From assembly GCF_025452235.1 (NCBI RefSeq), contig NZ_CP104965.1:3406501-3470500 (forward strand): 64,000 nucleotides of DNA. The letters run 5' to 3'. A program made the translations under genes and the position numbers. Below, piece by piece: positions 38,517 through 48,346 of the stretch (its first letter is position 1; the number at the start of each line of letters is the position of its first letter). The DNA is from Devosia neptuniae. GTDB lineage: Bacteria > Pseudomonadota > Alphaproteobacteria > Rhizobiales > Devosiaceae. The notes under the pieces are model-generated. The model had not been told where the DNA came from. It saw only the letters and a list, made by a program, of their open reading frames with translations, and did not search any database.

Positions 38517-39701
38517 TTGAATTCCGGTTTTCTCAAGCATCTGCAAGGCGAACTCGACGGCATAGCTGAAGCCGGCATGCTCAAGCGTGAGCGGCAAATC
38601 ACCGGGCCACAGGGCGGGCGCATTGCGGTGGGCCATCGTACAATGGTCAATCTATGCGCCAATAATTATCTGGGCCTCGCTGACCACCCTGAAATCGCTA
38701 CTTCCGCGATCGATGCCATCCAGCACTATGGCTTCGGCATGGCATCGGTGCGCTTCATCTGCGGCACGCTGGACCTGCATCGCGAGCTTGAGCAAGCCAC
38801 GGCGAAATTCCTCGGCAAGGACGATTCCATCCTCTTCGCCGCGTGTTTTGACGCCAATGGCGGGTTGTTTGAAAGCCTGCTCGGGCCGGAAGACGCCATC
38901 ATTTCGGACGCCCTCAACCATGCTTCGATCATCGACGGCGTGCGCCTGTCCAAGGCCAAGCGCTATCGCTATGGCAGCAGCGACATGGACGATCTCGAAG
39001 ACCAGTTGAAGCTGGCCGTGTTGGAGGGCAGCCGCTTCCGCCTGATCGTCACCGATGGCGTGTTCTCGATGGATGGTCATATCGCCAAGCTGGCCGAAAT
39101 CCGGGCGCTCGCCGACAAATATGACGCCATCATCGCGGTCGATGATTGCCACGCCACCGGGCATCTCGGACCCAAGGGCCGCGGTACCGGTGCGCTGACC
39201 GGCGCCGAGGTGGACATCATCACCGGCACGTTTGGCAAGACGCTGGGCGGCGCTATGGGCGGTTTCATCGCCGGACCGCAACAGGCCATCGACCTGCTGC
39301 GGCAGCGGGCGCGGCCCTATCTCTTTTCCAATGCGCTGGCGCCGGCCGTAGCGGCCGGATCGTTGAAAGCGCTCGAACTGGCCGACAAGGCCGATGATCT
39401 GCGCGCAACGCTGATGGCGCATACGAGGCGCTTCCGCGCTGGACTGGCCGAAGCCGGATTCGACCTGCTGGAGGGCGAGACACCCATCATTCCGGTGATG
39501 CTTGGCGAGGCCACCAAGGCGCAGGACCTGGCCGCGGCGCTCGACAAGCGTGGCGTTTATGTTGCGGGCTTCTTTTTCCCGGTCGTGCCCAAGGGCAAGG
39601 CGCGCATTCGCACCCAGATGTCGGCAGCGCTAAGCCAGGACGATGTGGACTTCGCCATCGGCGCCTTTGCCGAGGCCGGACGGGAATTGGGGATCATCTG
39701 A
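38517..39701 (+). CDS. kbl: Glycine C-acetyltransferase (2-amino-3-ketobutyrate CoA ligase)
   Basis: Cleaves 2-amino-3-oxobutanoate with CoA to glycine and acetyl-CoA, the second step of threonine catabolism. 394 residues. It starts with TTG at 38517 behind a strong AGGAGGAGG; no ATG fits. The PLP-binding lysine is K241 in ITGTFGKTLGGAMGG, and VDDCHATGHLGPKGRGT and ICGTLDLHRELE are signatures. It overlaps tdh by one base (TGATG). Confidence 0.96.
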   Translation: MNSGFLKHLQGELDGIAEAGMLKRERQITGPQGGRIAVGHRTMVNLCANNYLGLADHPEIATSAIDAIQHYGFGMASVRFICGTLDLHRELEQATAKFLGKDDSILFAACFDANGGLFESLLGPEDAIISDALNHASIIDGVRLSKAKRYRYGSSDMDDLEDQLKLAVLEGSRFRLIVTDGVFSMDGHIAKLAEIRALADKYDAIIAVDDCHATGHLGPKGRGTGALTGAEVDIITGTFGKTLGGAMGGFIAGPQQAIDLLRQRARPYLFSNALAPAVAAGSLKALELADKADDLRATLMAHTRRFRAGLAEAGFDLLEGETPIIPVMLGEATKAQDLAAALDKRGVYVAGFFFPVVPKGKARIRTQMSAALSQDDVDFAIGAFAEAGRELGII

Positions 39702-40723
39702 TGAAAGCGCTCGTCAAGGCTAGGTCGGAACGCGGCATCTGGATGGAAGACCGGCCGATTCCCGAGATCGGACCGGAGGATGTGCTGGTCAAGGTGCACA
39801 AAACCGGCATCTGCGGCACCGATATCCATATCTATAATTGGGATGAATGGGCCGCCAAGACCGTGCCGGTGGGCCTGATCACCGGGCACGAATATGCCGG
39901 CGAAATCGCCGCCATCGGCACCGATGTGCGCAACCTGAAGGTCGGCCAGCGCGTGTCCGGCGAGGGCCATGTGGTGGGGATGAAAAGCCGCGCCAGCCGG
40001 GCGGGCAAATTCCATCTTGATCCCGAAACCAAGGGCATTGGCGTCAACCTGCCGGGCGCCTTTGCCGAATTCGTGAAAATACCGGCATTCAACATCATCC
40101 CCCTGCCCGACGGCATCGATGATGAGATGGGCGCCATTCTCGATCCGCTTGGCAATGCCGTGCATACGGCGTTGGCCTTCGACATTGTGGGCGAAGACGT
40201 GCTGGTGACGGGCGCCGGTCCGATCGGCATTATGGGCGCCGCCGTGGCCCGTCATGTGGGCGCGCGTCGCGTCGTGATCACCGACGTCAATCCCGAGCGG
40301 CTGAAACTGGCGGCGGAAGTGGCTGATGTCGTACCGGTCAATGTCGCCGATGAAGACCTGCGCGAGGTGATGGCAAAGCTCGGCATGAAGGAAGGTTTCG
40401 ATGTCGGGCTGGAGATGAGCGGCTCGCCCGCGGCGCTCGACCAGATGATCGACCACATGGTGATGGGCGGGCGCATTGCACTACTGGGCGTGCCCGCACG
40501 GCCGTTCAACTTCGACCTGGGCAAGATCGTGTTCCGCATGATTGCGCTGCGCGGCATCTATGGCCGAGAAATGTTCGAAACCTGGCACAAGATGCTGGCC
40601 ATGCTGGAATCGGGACTCGATGTCCGCAAGGTCATCACGCGCCGGATGAGTGCGGACGATTACGCCAAGGCGTTCGAGCTGGCCGCTGGTGGCGAAAAGG
40701 GCAAGATCGTTTTGGAGTGGTAG
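39701..40723 (+). CDS. tdh: L-threonine 3-dehydrogenase without the structural-zinc cysteines
   Basis: Oxidises threonine to 2-amino-3-oxobutanoate with NAD+. 340 residues, medium-chain dehydrogenase. Catalytic zinc ligands C38 (GICGTDIH), H63 and E64 (GHEYAGE) are kept, as is the Rossmann motif GAGPIGIMGAAVA. In the E. coli enzyme four cysteines in the next loop hold a structural zinc; here they are G93, S96, S99 and D107 (GMKSRASRAGKFHLD). Pairing with kbl makes the activity assignment firm; loss of the structural zinc may alter the oligomer or stability. Confidence 0.93.
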   Translation: MKALVKARSERGIWMEDRPIPEIGPEDVLVKVHKTGICGTDIHIYNWDEWAAKTVPVGLITGHEYAGEIAAIGTDVRNLKVGQRVSGEGHVVGMKSRASRAGKFHLDPETKGIGVNLPGAFAEFVKIPAFNIIPLPDGIDDEMGAILDPLGNAVHTALAFDIVGEDVLVTGAGPIGIMGAAVARHVGARRVVITDVNPERLKLAAEVADVVPVNVADEDLREVMAKLGMKEGFDVGLEMSGSPAALDQMIDHMVMGGRIALLGVPARPFNFDLGKIVFRMIALRGIYGREMFETWHKMLAMLESGLDVRKVITRRMSADDYAKAFELAAGGEKGKIVLEW

Positions 40724-40863
40724 GCCGCCCTGCCCCACAAGTGCATTTTTTCACGTCCATTTGCCAAAAGAGCATGGGTTTCCGTGCGCCCGGCTGTCAC
40801 AAACAGTAAAAGGAACCAGGCCCGCGCTGGTCTGCTGCGGTTTTTCCCACGGGTGATAGGTTT

Positions 40864-42444
40864 ATGACGAATTGGTCCGACTCTGGCGCGTTCGCGTCGA
40901 CACGGCGTGACTTTCTGCGTTCTGCCGGCGCGCTGACGCTCGGCGCGGCGGCCAGCGGGCTGCTGTTGCCGGCCAGCGCCATGGCGCAGGCGGCCACACC
41001 GAAAAAAGGCGGGCATCTGATCCTGGGGCTCGACACGGCGTCCAGTTCCGATCGCCTGGACCCGGCCTATTACACAGAAGCCTACCTCTATACCGTCGGT
41101 TTCCAGCTGTTCAATACGGTGCTGGAACTGGACGAAAGCGGCAAGCTGGTGGGCGCCCTGGCCGAAAGCTGGGAAGCGACCAAGCCCGATGGCAGCGCCT
41201 GGCTGTTCAAGCTCAAAAAGGGCATTCAGTTCCACAATGGCAAAGAGCTGACCGCTGCCGACGTGGTCTATTCGCTCAATCATCATCGCGGCGAAGACAA
41301 TCCTTCGGGCGGCAAGGGACAGCTGATCCCGGTTACCGACATTGTCGCCAGCGCGCCCTATGAGGTCACCATTACGCTCAGTGCCGGCAATGCCGACTTC
41401 CCCTATGCGCTGGTCGACTATCACTTCGGCATCGGCCCCGATGGCGGCGATTTCGACAAGGGCGTGGGCACCGGCGCCTTCATCCTTGAAGATTTCCAAC
41501 CGGGCGTGCGGGCGCTGACCAAGCGCAATCCGAATTACTGGCATCCCGACCGCGCCAATGTGGATTCGGTTGAAACCATCGCCATGAACGATACGACGGC
41601 GCGCGTGGCCGCGCTCATCAGTGGCTCGGCCCACATCATCAACCGCGTCGAACCGCGCACGGTGGGGCTGCTGTCCTCACGGCCAGGGATCAATATCCAT
41701 GGGGCCAAGGAGAACACCATGTTCACCTTCCCCATGCTGACCAATGTCGCCCCGTTCGATAATCCAGACCTGCGGCTGGCGCTGAAATATGCGATCGACC
41801 GAGAGGCTATCCAGCAGAGCCTGCTGGTCGGCACCGGGGCCATGGGCAATGACAATCCGATTGCCTCGTGGAATCCGTATTTCGCAGCTGATATTCCGCA
41901 GCGCGCTTATGATCCCGAGCAGGCGGCGTTCCATTTCAAGAAGTCGGGCTTTTCCGGCTCGCTGCCGCTGTCGGTTTCCGACAATGGCTTCCCCGGTTCC
42001 GCCGATGCGGCCCAGCTTTACCAGACCGCAGCTGCTGCAGCGGGCATCACCATCGATGTCAATCGCGTGCCCTCGGATGGCTATTGGGATGAAGTGTGGC
42101 TCAAGCACCCATTCTGCGCGTCCAATTGGTCGGTGCGCCCCACGGCTGATGCCATGCTCTCGCTGGTGTTCCAGTCCGATGCGCCCTGGAACGAAACGGC
42201 CTGGAAGAACGAGAGTTTCGACAAGCTGCTGGCCGCAGCGCGGGTCGAACTCGACGAGACCAAGCGCAAGCAGATCTATCACGATCTGCAGCTTCAACTG
42301 GTGAACGAGGGCGGCGAGATCATTCCCGTCTTCGCCGATAACCTGTCCGGCGCGTCCGACAAGGTGGCCGGTTTCACCAATGTGCCGGGCGGCGGTGATC
42401 TCTCCGGCTATCGCGTTGCTGAAAAGGTCTGGCTCGAAGCCTGA
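40864..42444 (+). CDS. Family 5 substrate-binding protein (peptide/opine type), Tat-like signal
   Basis: 526 residues. Leader STRRDFLRSAGALTLGAAAS is a good twin-arginine signal (RRDFL), cleaved near AMAQA (residue 43). The mature protein has the family motifs LVGALAESWEATKPDGSAW and FHNGKELTAADVVYSLN, then VGTGAFILEDFQPG. First gene of the importer set; a hairpin at 42453 follows the stop, as is common for separately abundant binding proteins. Ligand unknown; the neighbouring enzymes suggest an N-substituted amino acid. Confidence 0.93.
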   Translation: MTNWSDSGAFASTRRDFLRSAGALTLGAAASGLLLPASAMAQAATPKKGGHLILGLDTASSSDRLDPAYYTEAYLYTVGFQLFNTVLELDESGKLVGALAESWEATKPDGSAWLFKLKKGIQFHNGKELTAADVVYSLNHHRGEDNPSGGKGQLIPVTDIVASAPYEVTITLSAGNADFPYALVDYHFGIGPDGGDFDKGVGTGAFILEDFQPGVRALTKRNPNYWHPDRANVDSVETIAMNDTTARVAALISGSAHIINRVEPRTVGLLSSRPGINIHGAKENTMFTFPMLTNVAPFDNPDLRLALKYAIDREAIQQSLLVGTGAMGNDNPIASWNPYFAADIPQRAYDPEQAAFHFKKSGFSGSLPLSVSDNGFPGSADAAQLYQTAAAAAGITIDVNRVPSDGYWDEVWLKHPFCASNWSVRPTADAMLSLVFQSDAPWNETAWKNESFDKLLAAARVELDETKRKQIYHDLQLQLVNEGGEIIPVFADNLSGASDKVAGFTNVPGGGDLSGYRVAEKVWLEA

Positions 42445-42452
42445 TCTGTTCC

Positions 42453-42478
42453 GGGCCCGGCGCAAAGCTGCCGGGCCC
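42453..42478 (+). terminator. Intergenic hairpin, probable partial terminator
   Basis: A perfect 9-base-pair stem (GGGCCCGGC, 42453-42461, with GCCGGGCCC, 42470-42478; 8-base loop) starts 8 bases after the binding-protein stop and is followed by TTCGTTCTC. The weak T-tract suggests attenuation, lowering expression of downstream genes relative to the binding protein. Confidence 0.6.
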
Positions 42479-42506
42479 TTCGTTCTCTCGCATTCAGGAA
42501 ATAGAA

Positions 42507-43826
42507 ATGGCGCCTCGTACCGCCCCGGTCGAAACCGACACGGAGCTGCCGCCGGCTGCGGATGTTGTCATCATTGGTGGCGGCATTATCGGCATGTCGA
42601 CGGCGATGTTTCTGGCTGAACAGGGCCTGCGCGTCGTCGTCTGCGAAAAGGGCGTGGTGGCGGGCGAGCAATCCAGCCGCAATGCCGGCTGGGTGCGCCA
42701 GCAGGGGCGCGATCCTCGTGAAGTGGCACTCTCCATGGCGAGCCTCGATCTGTGGCGCGGCATCGATGCGCGCGTGGATGGCGATACCGGGTTTCGCCAA
42801 TGCGGCAGTCTTTATGGGTTTCGCACCGAGGCCGAATTGAGCCGCTATGATGCCTGGGTCGCCAAAGCCAAAGCGTTGGGCTTGGAGAGCCAGGTGCTGG
42901 ATCGCGACGGTGTTGCGGCAATAGCGCCGGGGTTGGAGCGGGACTATCCGATTGGCCTCTATACCGAAACCGATGGTCGCGCCGAACCGCAAAAGGCCGT
43001 GCCGGCGATCACCGCCTATGCGCGCCGACTTGGCGTCACCGTGCTTGAGAATTGCGCGGTACGGGCGGTCGAGAAAACCGGCGGGGCCATCAGCGGTGTC
43101 GTGACCGAGCGTGGGCGCATTGTGGCTCCAAAGGTCGTGCTGGCGGGTGGCGCCTGGTCGAGCCTGTTCTGCCGCTCGCTTGGACTGCGGCTGCCCCAAC
43201 TCAAGGTGATCGTGTCCATGCAGCGCACCGAGGCACTGGCCAATGGCCCGGATGTGGCGATCTGGGTGCCGGGCATTTGCTCGCGCCGCCGCGACGATGG
43301 CGGCTACACGATCGAGAATGGCGGCAAATATGTCGCCGATATCGTGCCGAACAGTTTCCGTTTTCTGCTCGACTATCTCCCCACCGTACGCCGCGAAGGC
43401 AAGGCGATGAGCCTGCGGCTGGGGCGCCGGTTCTTCAAGGAATTGGGCTATCTCAAGCCCTGGGGCGCCGATGGCATCAGCCCATTCGAGAAGGAACGTA
43501 TTCTCGATCCAGTGCCCGATTCCGCCGTCATGGCCGCCGTGCCCCGTCTCATGGCCGAGCAGATGCCGGTGTTTGCCGGTCTTGCCATTGCCGAACAATG
43601 GGGCGGCTGTGTCGATGTCACGCCCGACGCCATTCCGGTCATTTCGCCGGTCGAGCAGGTGCCGGGCTTTTTCCTGTCGACCGGCTATTCCGGGCATGGC
43701 TTCGGGCTGGGCCTGGGCGCGGCACGGTTGACGGCCGATCTGGTCAGCGGGCGCGATCCCATCGTTGATCCGCACGATTTCCGCTTCTCGCGGTTTAGCG
43801 AGAAGGGCGGCGTGCATCTGGAATAG
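42507..43826 (+). CDS. DAO-family FAD-dependent amine/amino-acid oxidoreductase
   Basis: 439 residues. N-terminal FAD motif ADVVIIGGGIIGMSTAMFLA (about residues 18-37) with the second-strand acidic residue in VVVCEKG. EQSSRNAGWVRQQGRDPREV and the C-terminal FFLSTGYSGHGFGLGLGAAR resemble D-amino-acid, sarcosine or opine oxidase-type enzymes. These oxidise a C-N bond of secondary amines or amino acids. It is within the importer operon; AGGAA precedes the ATG. Confidence 0.9.
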   Translation: MAPRTAPVETDTELPPAADVVIIGGGIIGMSTAMFLAEQGLRVVVCEKGVVAGEQSSRNAGWVRQQGRDPREVALSMASLDLWRGIDARVDGDTGFRQCGSLYGFRTEAELSRYDAWVAKAKALGLESQVLDRDGVAAIAPGLERDYPIGLYTETDGRAEPQKAVPAITAYARRLGVTVLENCAVRAVEKTGGAISGVVTERGRIVAPKVVLAGGAWSSLFCRSLGLRLPQLKVIVSMQRTEALANGPDVAIWVPGICSRRRDDGGYTIENGGKYVADIVPNSFRFLLDYLPTVRREGKAMSLRLGRRFFKELGYLKPWGADGISPFEKERILDPVPDSAVMAAVPRLMAEQMPVFAGLAIAEQWGGCVDVTPDAIPVISPVEQVPGFFLSTGYSGHGFGLGLGAARLTADLVSGRDPIVDPHDFRFSRFSEKGGVHLE

Positions 43827-43896
43827 CGGGTTGGCGGGGATTGCCTTGACCCGGCCTACGCTGATAGCCCATGCGCCAGGATTTTGAGAGAGAGTG

Positions 43897-44919
43897 ATGA
43901 TCGACACGCCCCCGGTGGCCCCTATCCAAGGCGCGCCCTTGATCCCGGTTCGGCGGCGGCGCCCCTGCGGGCTGGCCTGCATGCTGATCCGGCGGGTGCT
44001 GATGGGGCTCGTGGTGCTCTGGGCCATTTCGGCACTGATCTTTGCCGGCACGCAAATCCTGCCCGGCGACGTGGCCACCGCCATGCTCGGCCAGCAGGCC
44101 ACGCCTGAAGCGGTCGAAGGCATCCGCAAGGAGCTTGGTCTGGAACGCCCTCCCGTCGTGCGCTACGTGGCCTGGCTCGGTGGTGTGTTGCATGGCGATC
44201 TGGGCCGCAGCACCAGCAATAAGCAGGACATTGCCACCAGCATTGCCCCGCGCCTGGCCAATACGCTGTTCCTGGCGAGCGTTGCAGCCGCCATCGCCGT
44301 GCCGCTGGCCATCCTGCTCGGTCTCATCGCTGCCCGCTTCGCCGGCACCTTGGCCGACCGGGTGATCAATATCGTCACGCTGGGCGCCATCTCCCTACCG
44401 GAGTTTTTCGCGGGCTATCTGCTCATCGCGTTCTTCTCGATCACGCTCGGCTGGTTCCCCAGCGGCTCGACGGTGTCGCCCGATATGGGCCTCCTGCCCC
44501 GCCTCCAGGCCATCGCCCTTCCCGCCGCCACGCTGGTGATTGCTGTGCTTGGCCACATGATGCGCATGACGCGGGCGGCTTTGCTCAATGTCATGTCCGC
44601 GCCCTATATCGAAACCGCCGAACTCAAGGGCCTCTCCCCCTGGCGGGTGATCTGGAAACACGCTCTGCCCAATGCGCTGTCGCCCATTATCAATGTAGTG
44701 GCGCTCAACATGGCCTATCTCGTGGTCGGGGTCGTGGTGGTCGAGGTGATCTTTGTCTATCCCGGCATGGGCCAGTATATGGTCGATCACGTCTCCAAGC
44801 GCGACGTGCCCGTGGTGCAGGCCTGTGGGCTGATTTTTGCGGCGGTCTATATTCTGCTCAATCTGGTCGCCGACATTGCCGCCGTCATCGCCAATCCGCG
44901 CTTGAGGCATCCGCGATGA
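43897..44919 (+). CDS. DppB-type ABC transporter permease
   Basis: 340 residues from the ATG at 43897 (MIDTPP); a GTG one codon earlier is possible. An N-terminal segment of about 30 charged residues precedes the first helix (LMGLVVLWAISALIFAGTQI), then ILPGDVATAMLG and the EAA-type loop SAPYIETAELKGLSPWRVIW. Five or six helices follow. It overlaps the next permease gene by 4 bases (ATGA). Confidence 0.93.
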   Translation: MIDTPPVAPIQGAPLIPVRRRRPCGLACMLIRRVLMGLVVLWAISALIFAGTQILPGDVATAMLGQQATPEAVEGIRKELGLERPPVVRYVAWLGGVLHGDLGRSTSNKQDIATSIAPRLANTLFLASVAAAIAVPLAILLGLIAARFAGTLADRVINIVTLGAISLPEFFAGYLLIAFFSITLGWFPSGSTVSPDMGLLPRLQAIALPAATLVIAVLGHMMRMTRAALLNVMSAPYIETAELKGLSPWRVIWKHALPNALSPIINVVALNMAYLVVGVVVVEVIFVYPGMGQYMVDHVSKRDVPVVQACGLIFAAVYILLNLVADIAAVIANPRLRHPR

Positions 44920-45746
44920 ACCGCAAGCTTCGTCCATCGCCGCTGGTGCTGCTGGCCTTCCTCGTGCTGGCGCTCTTCATCGGCATTGCCGCCTTTGCGC
45001 CCTGGGTCGCCCCTTATGATGTCTCCAAAGTGGTCGGCGGCGTCTGGGAGCCGCCCTCGGCCACGGCTCTACTGGGCACTGACAATCTGGGGCGCGATCT
45101 GCTCTCGCGCATCATCTGGGGTGCCCAGATCACCCTAAGCGTTGCCGCTCTTGCCACTCTCATCGCCTTCATAGTCGGCGTGGCGCTGGGCCTCTTGGCC
45201 GCCATGCAGCGCGGTTGGGTAGATCAGGCCCTCTCGCGCGGCAATGATCTGCTGATGGCTATCCCCACGCTGATCTTTGCGCTGGTCGTCCTGGCCGTGC
45301 TGCCCAAAAATGTCGTCGTGCTGGTCCTCGTTATGGCCGCGCTCGATGCCACGCGCGTCTTCCGCGTCAGCCGCGCCGTCGCCACCGATATTGCCGTGCT
45401 CGACTATGTCGAAGTCGCCCGCATGCGCGGCGAAGGCTGGGGCTGGATCATGCTGCGCGAAATCCTGCCCAATGCGGCGGCGCCCCTCCTGGCCGAATTC
45501 GGCATGCGCTTCGCCTTTGCCGTGCTGTTCCTGTCGACGCTGTCCTTTCTGGGCCTGGGCATTCAGCCGCCCGTGGCCGATTGGGGAAGTCTGGTCAAAG
45601 AGAACAAGGATGGCCTGCTGTTCGGCATTTTCGCCGCGCTCATTCCCGGCGGCGCCATTGTTCTGCTGGCCGTCTCGGTCAATCTTATCGTGGACTGGGT
45701 GCTGACCCGGGCGGCGCATCTGCGTGGGGAACTTGGCAATGGCTAA
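44916..45746 (+). CDS. DppC-type ABC transporter permease
   Basis: 276 residues. Motifs include LLGTDNLGRDLLSRIIWGAQ near residues 49-68, typical of peptide/nickel DppC permeases, and the EAA-type loop LDYVEVARMRGEGWGWIMLR. About six transmembrane segments. It overlaps the ATPase gene start at 45739 by 8 bases. Confidence 0.94.
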   Translation: MNRKLRPSPLVLLAFLVLALFIGIAAFAPWVAPYDVSKVVGGVWEPPSATALLGTDNLGRDLLSRIIWGAQITLSVAALATLIAFIVGVALGLLAAMQRGWVDQALSRGNDLLMAIPTLIFALVVLAVLPKNVVVLVLVMAALDATRVFRVSRAVATDIAVLDYVEVARMRGEGWGWIMLREILPNAAAPLLAEFGMRFAFAVLFLSTLSFLGLGIQPPVADWGSLVKENKDGLLFGIFAALIPGGAIVLLAVSVNLIVDWVLTRAAHLRGELGNG

Positions 45747-47346
45747 TGCCCTGCTCAGCGTCAGCGATCTCGTCATTGCGGCGGGCGAGACCGTTCTGGT
45801 CGACAAGGTGTCCTTTGATCTCGAACCGGGCCGTGTGCTCGGCCTGATCGGGGAATCGGGCGCCGGCAAATCCACTATCGGGCTGGCGGCCCTCGGCTAT
45901 GGCCGCCGTGGCGTGCGCATTACCGGGGGCCGTGTGGTCCTCAACGGGCAGGATATCCTCCAACTCGGCAAAGCCGGGACACGCGACCTGCGCGGCGCGG
46001 CCGTGACCTATGTCGCCCAATCCGCCGCAGCCGCATTCAACCCCGCCCATCCACTGCTCGATCAGGTCATCGAAGCCAGCGTCTGGCACGGCATCATGAG
46101 CAAGGCCGACGCCATTGCGCGGGCAAAGAGCCTGTTCGCCATGCTCGGCCTGCCCGATCCCGAGCATTTCGGGCAGCGCTATCCCCATCAGGTCTCGGGC
46201 GGACAGCTGCAACGCGCCATGACCGCCATGGCGCTCTGCCCCAAGCCGCAATTGGTGGTGTTCGACGAACCTACCACGGCACTCGATGTCACGACGCAAA
46301 TCGAAGTTCTGGCCGCTATCAAGCACGCCATCGCCACCACGCACACTGCCGCGCTCTATATCTCGCACGACCTTGCCGTCGTAGCCCAGATTGCCGATGA
46401 CATTCTGGTACTGCGCCACGGCAAGACGGTGGAATCTGGCACCAGCGAGCGCCTGTTCACCGCTCCCGCAGAGGACTACACCAAGCGCCTGATGTCGGTG
46501 CAATGGGCCGAAAAGGCCATCGCCGCCCAGCCGGCCGAGCGGCTGCTCTCGGTCAGCAATATCCATGCTGGCTACGCCTCAGGCGCGGACGTACTCAGCG
46601 ATATCAGCCTTGATGTCGGCACAGCGGAAACCCTGGCCGTGGTCGGGGAATCCGGTTCGGGCAAATCGACCCTGGCGCGGGTGTTGATGGGCCTGCTCCC
46701 GGCGCGCTCCGGCACCATTGCGTTCGAGGGCACTGAACTGGCCCCCGCGCTGGCCAAGCGCACGCGCGAGCAATTGCGCAATGTGCAAATGATCCACCAG
46801 ATGCCCGATATCGCGCTCAACCCGCTGCAAACCGTGGGCACCATTATCGGGCGGCCGCTGGACTTCTATTTCGGCCTCAGCGCCAAGCAGAAGAGCCAGC
46901 GTGTCGCCGAATTGCTCGACCAGATCGAACTGCCTGCCAGCATGCTCAGCCGCTATCCCGGCCAGCTCTCGGGTGGTCAGAAACAGCGTGTTTGCATTGC
47001 CCGCGCGCTGGCGGCCAATCCGCGCCTCATCATCTGCGACGAGCCGACATCGGCGCTCGATCCGCTGGTGGCCGAGGGCATTCTGGCGCTGCTGATGCAG
47101 ACCCAGCGCGATACCGGCACGTCCTACCTGTTCATCACCCATGACATCGCCATTGTGCGGGCTATCGCCGATAGCGTGGCGGTGATGCATCGTGGGCGGG
47201 TGGTCCGCCATGGCCGCAAGGCCGAGGTGCTGTCACCACCCTTTGACGCCTACACCGCTCAGTTGCTCGAATCGGTGCCGGAGATGAAAATCGGCTGGCT
47301 CGACGGTGTGTTGCAACGGCGCATGGCCAATCGGGTGGAAAGCTGA
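45739..47346 (+). CDS. Fused DppD-DppF ABC transporter ATPase
   Basis: 535 residues from the ATG at 45739 (MANALLSV), with GGGGAA 8 bases upstream; a GTG 15 bases earlier is less likely. It contains two nucleotide-binding domains in tandem, each with Walker A ([18 protein letters not shown]), signature (VSGGQLQRAM, LSGGQKQRVC), Walker B ([24 protein letters not shown]) and switch histidine. It powers the family 5 importer on its own. Confidence 0.95.
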   Translation: MANALLSVSDLVIAAGETVLVDKVSFDLEPGRVLGLIGESGAGKSTIGLAALGYGRRGVRITGGRVVLNGQDILQLGKAGTRDLRGAAVTYVAQSAAAAFNPAHPLLDQVIEASVWHGIMSKADAIARAKSLFAMLGLPDPEHFGQRYPHQVSGGQLQRAMTAMALCPKPQLVVFDEPTTALDVTTQIEVLAAIKHAIATTHTAALYISHDLAVVAQIADDILVLRHGKTVESGTSERLFTAPAEDYTKRLMSVQWAEKAIAAQPAERLLSVSNIHAGYASGADVLSDISLDVGTAETLAVVGESGSGKSTLARVLMGLLPARSGTIAFEGTELAPALAKRTREQLRNVQMIHQMPDIALNPLQTVGTIIGRPLDFYFGLSAKQKSQRVAELLDQIELPASMLSRYPGQLSGGQKQRVCIARALAANPRLIICDEPTSALDPLVAEGILALLMQTQRDTGTSYLFITHDIAIVRAIADSVAVMHRGRVVRHGRKAEVLSPPFDAYTAQLLESVPEMKIGWLDGVLQRRMANRVES

Positions 47347-47430
47347 GCCTTTGCTTTTCCGCCATCCAATCCCCATTTTCCATGCGTGCCGCGCAGTCGC
47401 GACGCCATTGCTTCTCGAAGGACACCAAAA

Positions 47431-48342
47431 ATGACACGACGCGGACTTCTGCTTGATGGCGGCATGGGGCGTGAGCTGGAGCGCATTGGCGCGCCGTTCC
47501 GCCAACCTGAATGGTCGGCTTTGGCACTGATGGAAGCGCCCGAATTCGTCACCCAGGCGCATGCCGGCTATATCGAAGCCGGCGCCGATGTGATCACGAC
47601 CAATAGTTATGCCGTGGTGCCGTTCCACATTGGCGAGGAGCGCTTTGCTGCTGATGGCCAGAAGCTTGCGGCGCTTGCCGGGCGTCTGGCGCGTGAGGCT
47701 GCTGACGCGGCTAGGGATCGCAAGGTGCTGGTCGCCGGTTCGTTGCCGCCGGTATTCGGCTCCTACCAGCCGGACCTGTTCAACCCGGCATTGGCTGGCG
47801 CCTATCTCGATGTGCTTGTGGGCGGCATGGCGCCGTTTGTCGATGTCTGGCTGGCCGAAACCCAGAGTAGCCTCGCCGAAGCGCGCGCGGCCCATGCTGC
47901 GACCGCCAGCACCGGCCTGCCATTCTGGATTTCCTTCACCCTGCGCGACGACGTCTCTCCCGCCGAAATGGGCGAAGCCCAATTGCGCTCCGGGGAAACT
48001 GTGGTCGCTGCCGCCGAACTCGCGGCATCGCTGGGTGCCTCTGCCATGCTGTTCAATTGCAGCATGCCCGAAGTCATGACTGCGGCCATCGAGGCGGCCT
48101 CCAAGACCTTTGCCCGCTTGGGTGTTGATCCCCAGATCGGCGTTTACGCCAATGCCTTCCCGTCCCAGCAGGACGACGAAGAGGCCAATGCCGTGGTCAC
48201 CGAAATCCGCGACGACCTCAACCCGGTGGCCTATGACCAATGGGCCCAGCAATGGGCCAAGGCCGGCGCCAGCATTATCGGCGGCTGCTGCGGCATCGGC
48301 ACCGAGCACATCCACACGCTGGGCAAGCACCGCACCTGGTAA
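47431..48342 (+). CDS. Homocysteine S-methyltransferase family protein
   Basis: 303 residues from the ATG at 47431 (MTRRGLLLDGGMG), with GAAGGA upstream; longer frames start inside the spacer. The start LLLDGGMGRELERIG and the zinc-binding cysteines (FNCS and GGCCG near residue 285) are family features. Members use S-methylmethionine, betaine-type or corrinoid donors. Placed 84 bases after the importer ATPase, it may use a methyl group from the imported compound. Methyl donor unknown; methionine as product is inferred from the family. Confidence 0.88.
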   Translation: MTRRGLLLDGGMGRELERIGAPFRQPEWSALALMEAPEFVTQAHAGYIEAGADVITTNSYAVVPFHIGEERFAADGQKLAALAGRLAREAADAARDRKVLVAGSLPPVFGSYQPDLFNPALAGAYLDVLVGGMAPFVDVWLAETQSSLAEARAAHAATASTGLPFWISFTLRDDVSPAEMGEAQLRSGETVVAAAELAASLGASAMLFNCSMPEVMTAAIEAASKTFARLGVDPQIGVYANAFPSQQDDEEANAVVTEIRDDLNPVAYDQWAQQWAKAGASIIGGCCGIGTEHIHTLGKHRTW

Positions 48343-48346
48343 AGCG

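Noticed and set aside
40761..40774. TTGCCAAAAGAGCA, resembling the shared palindrome, about 100 bases before the second importer's binding-protein gene
   Set aside because: It matches only 12 of 14 bases, and the right arm GGCAA is broken, so symmetry is lost; noted only as a possible degenerate half-site.
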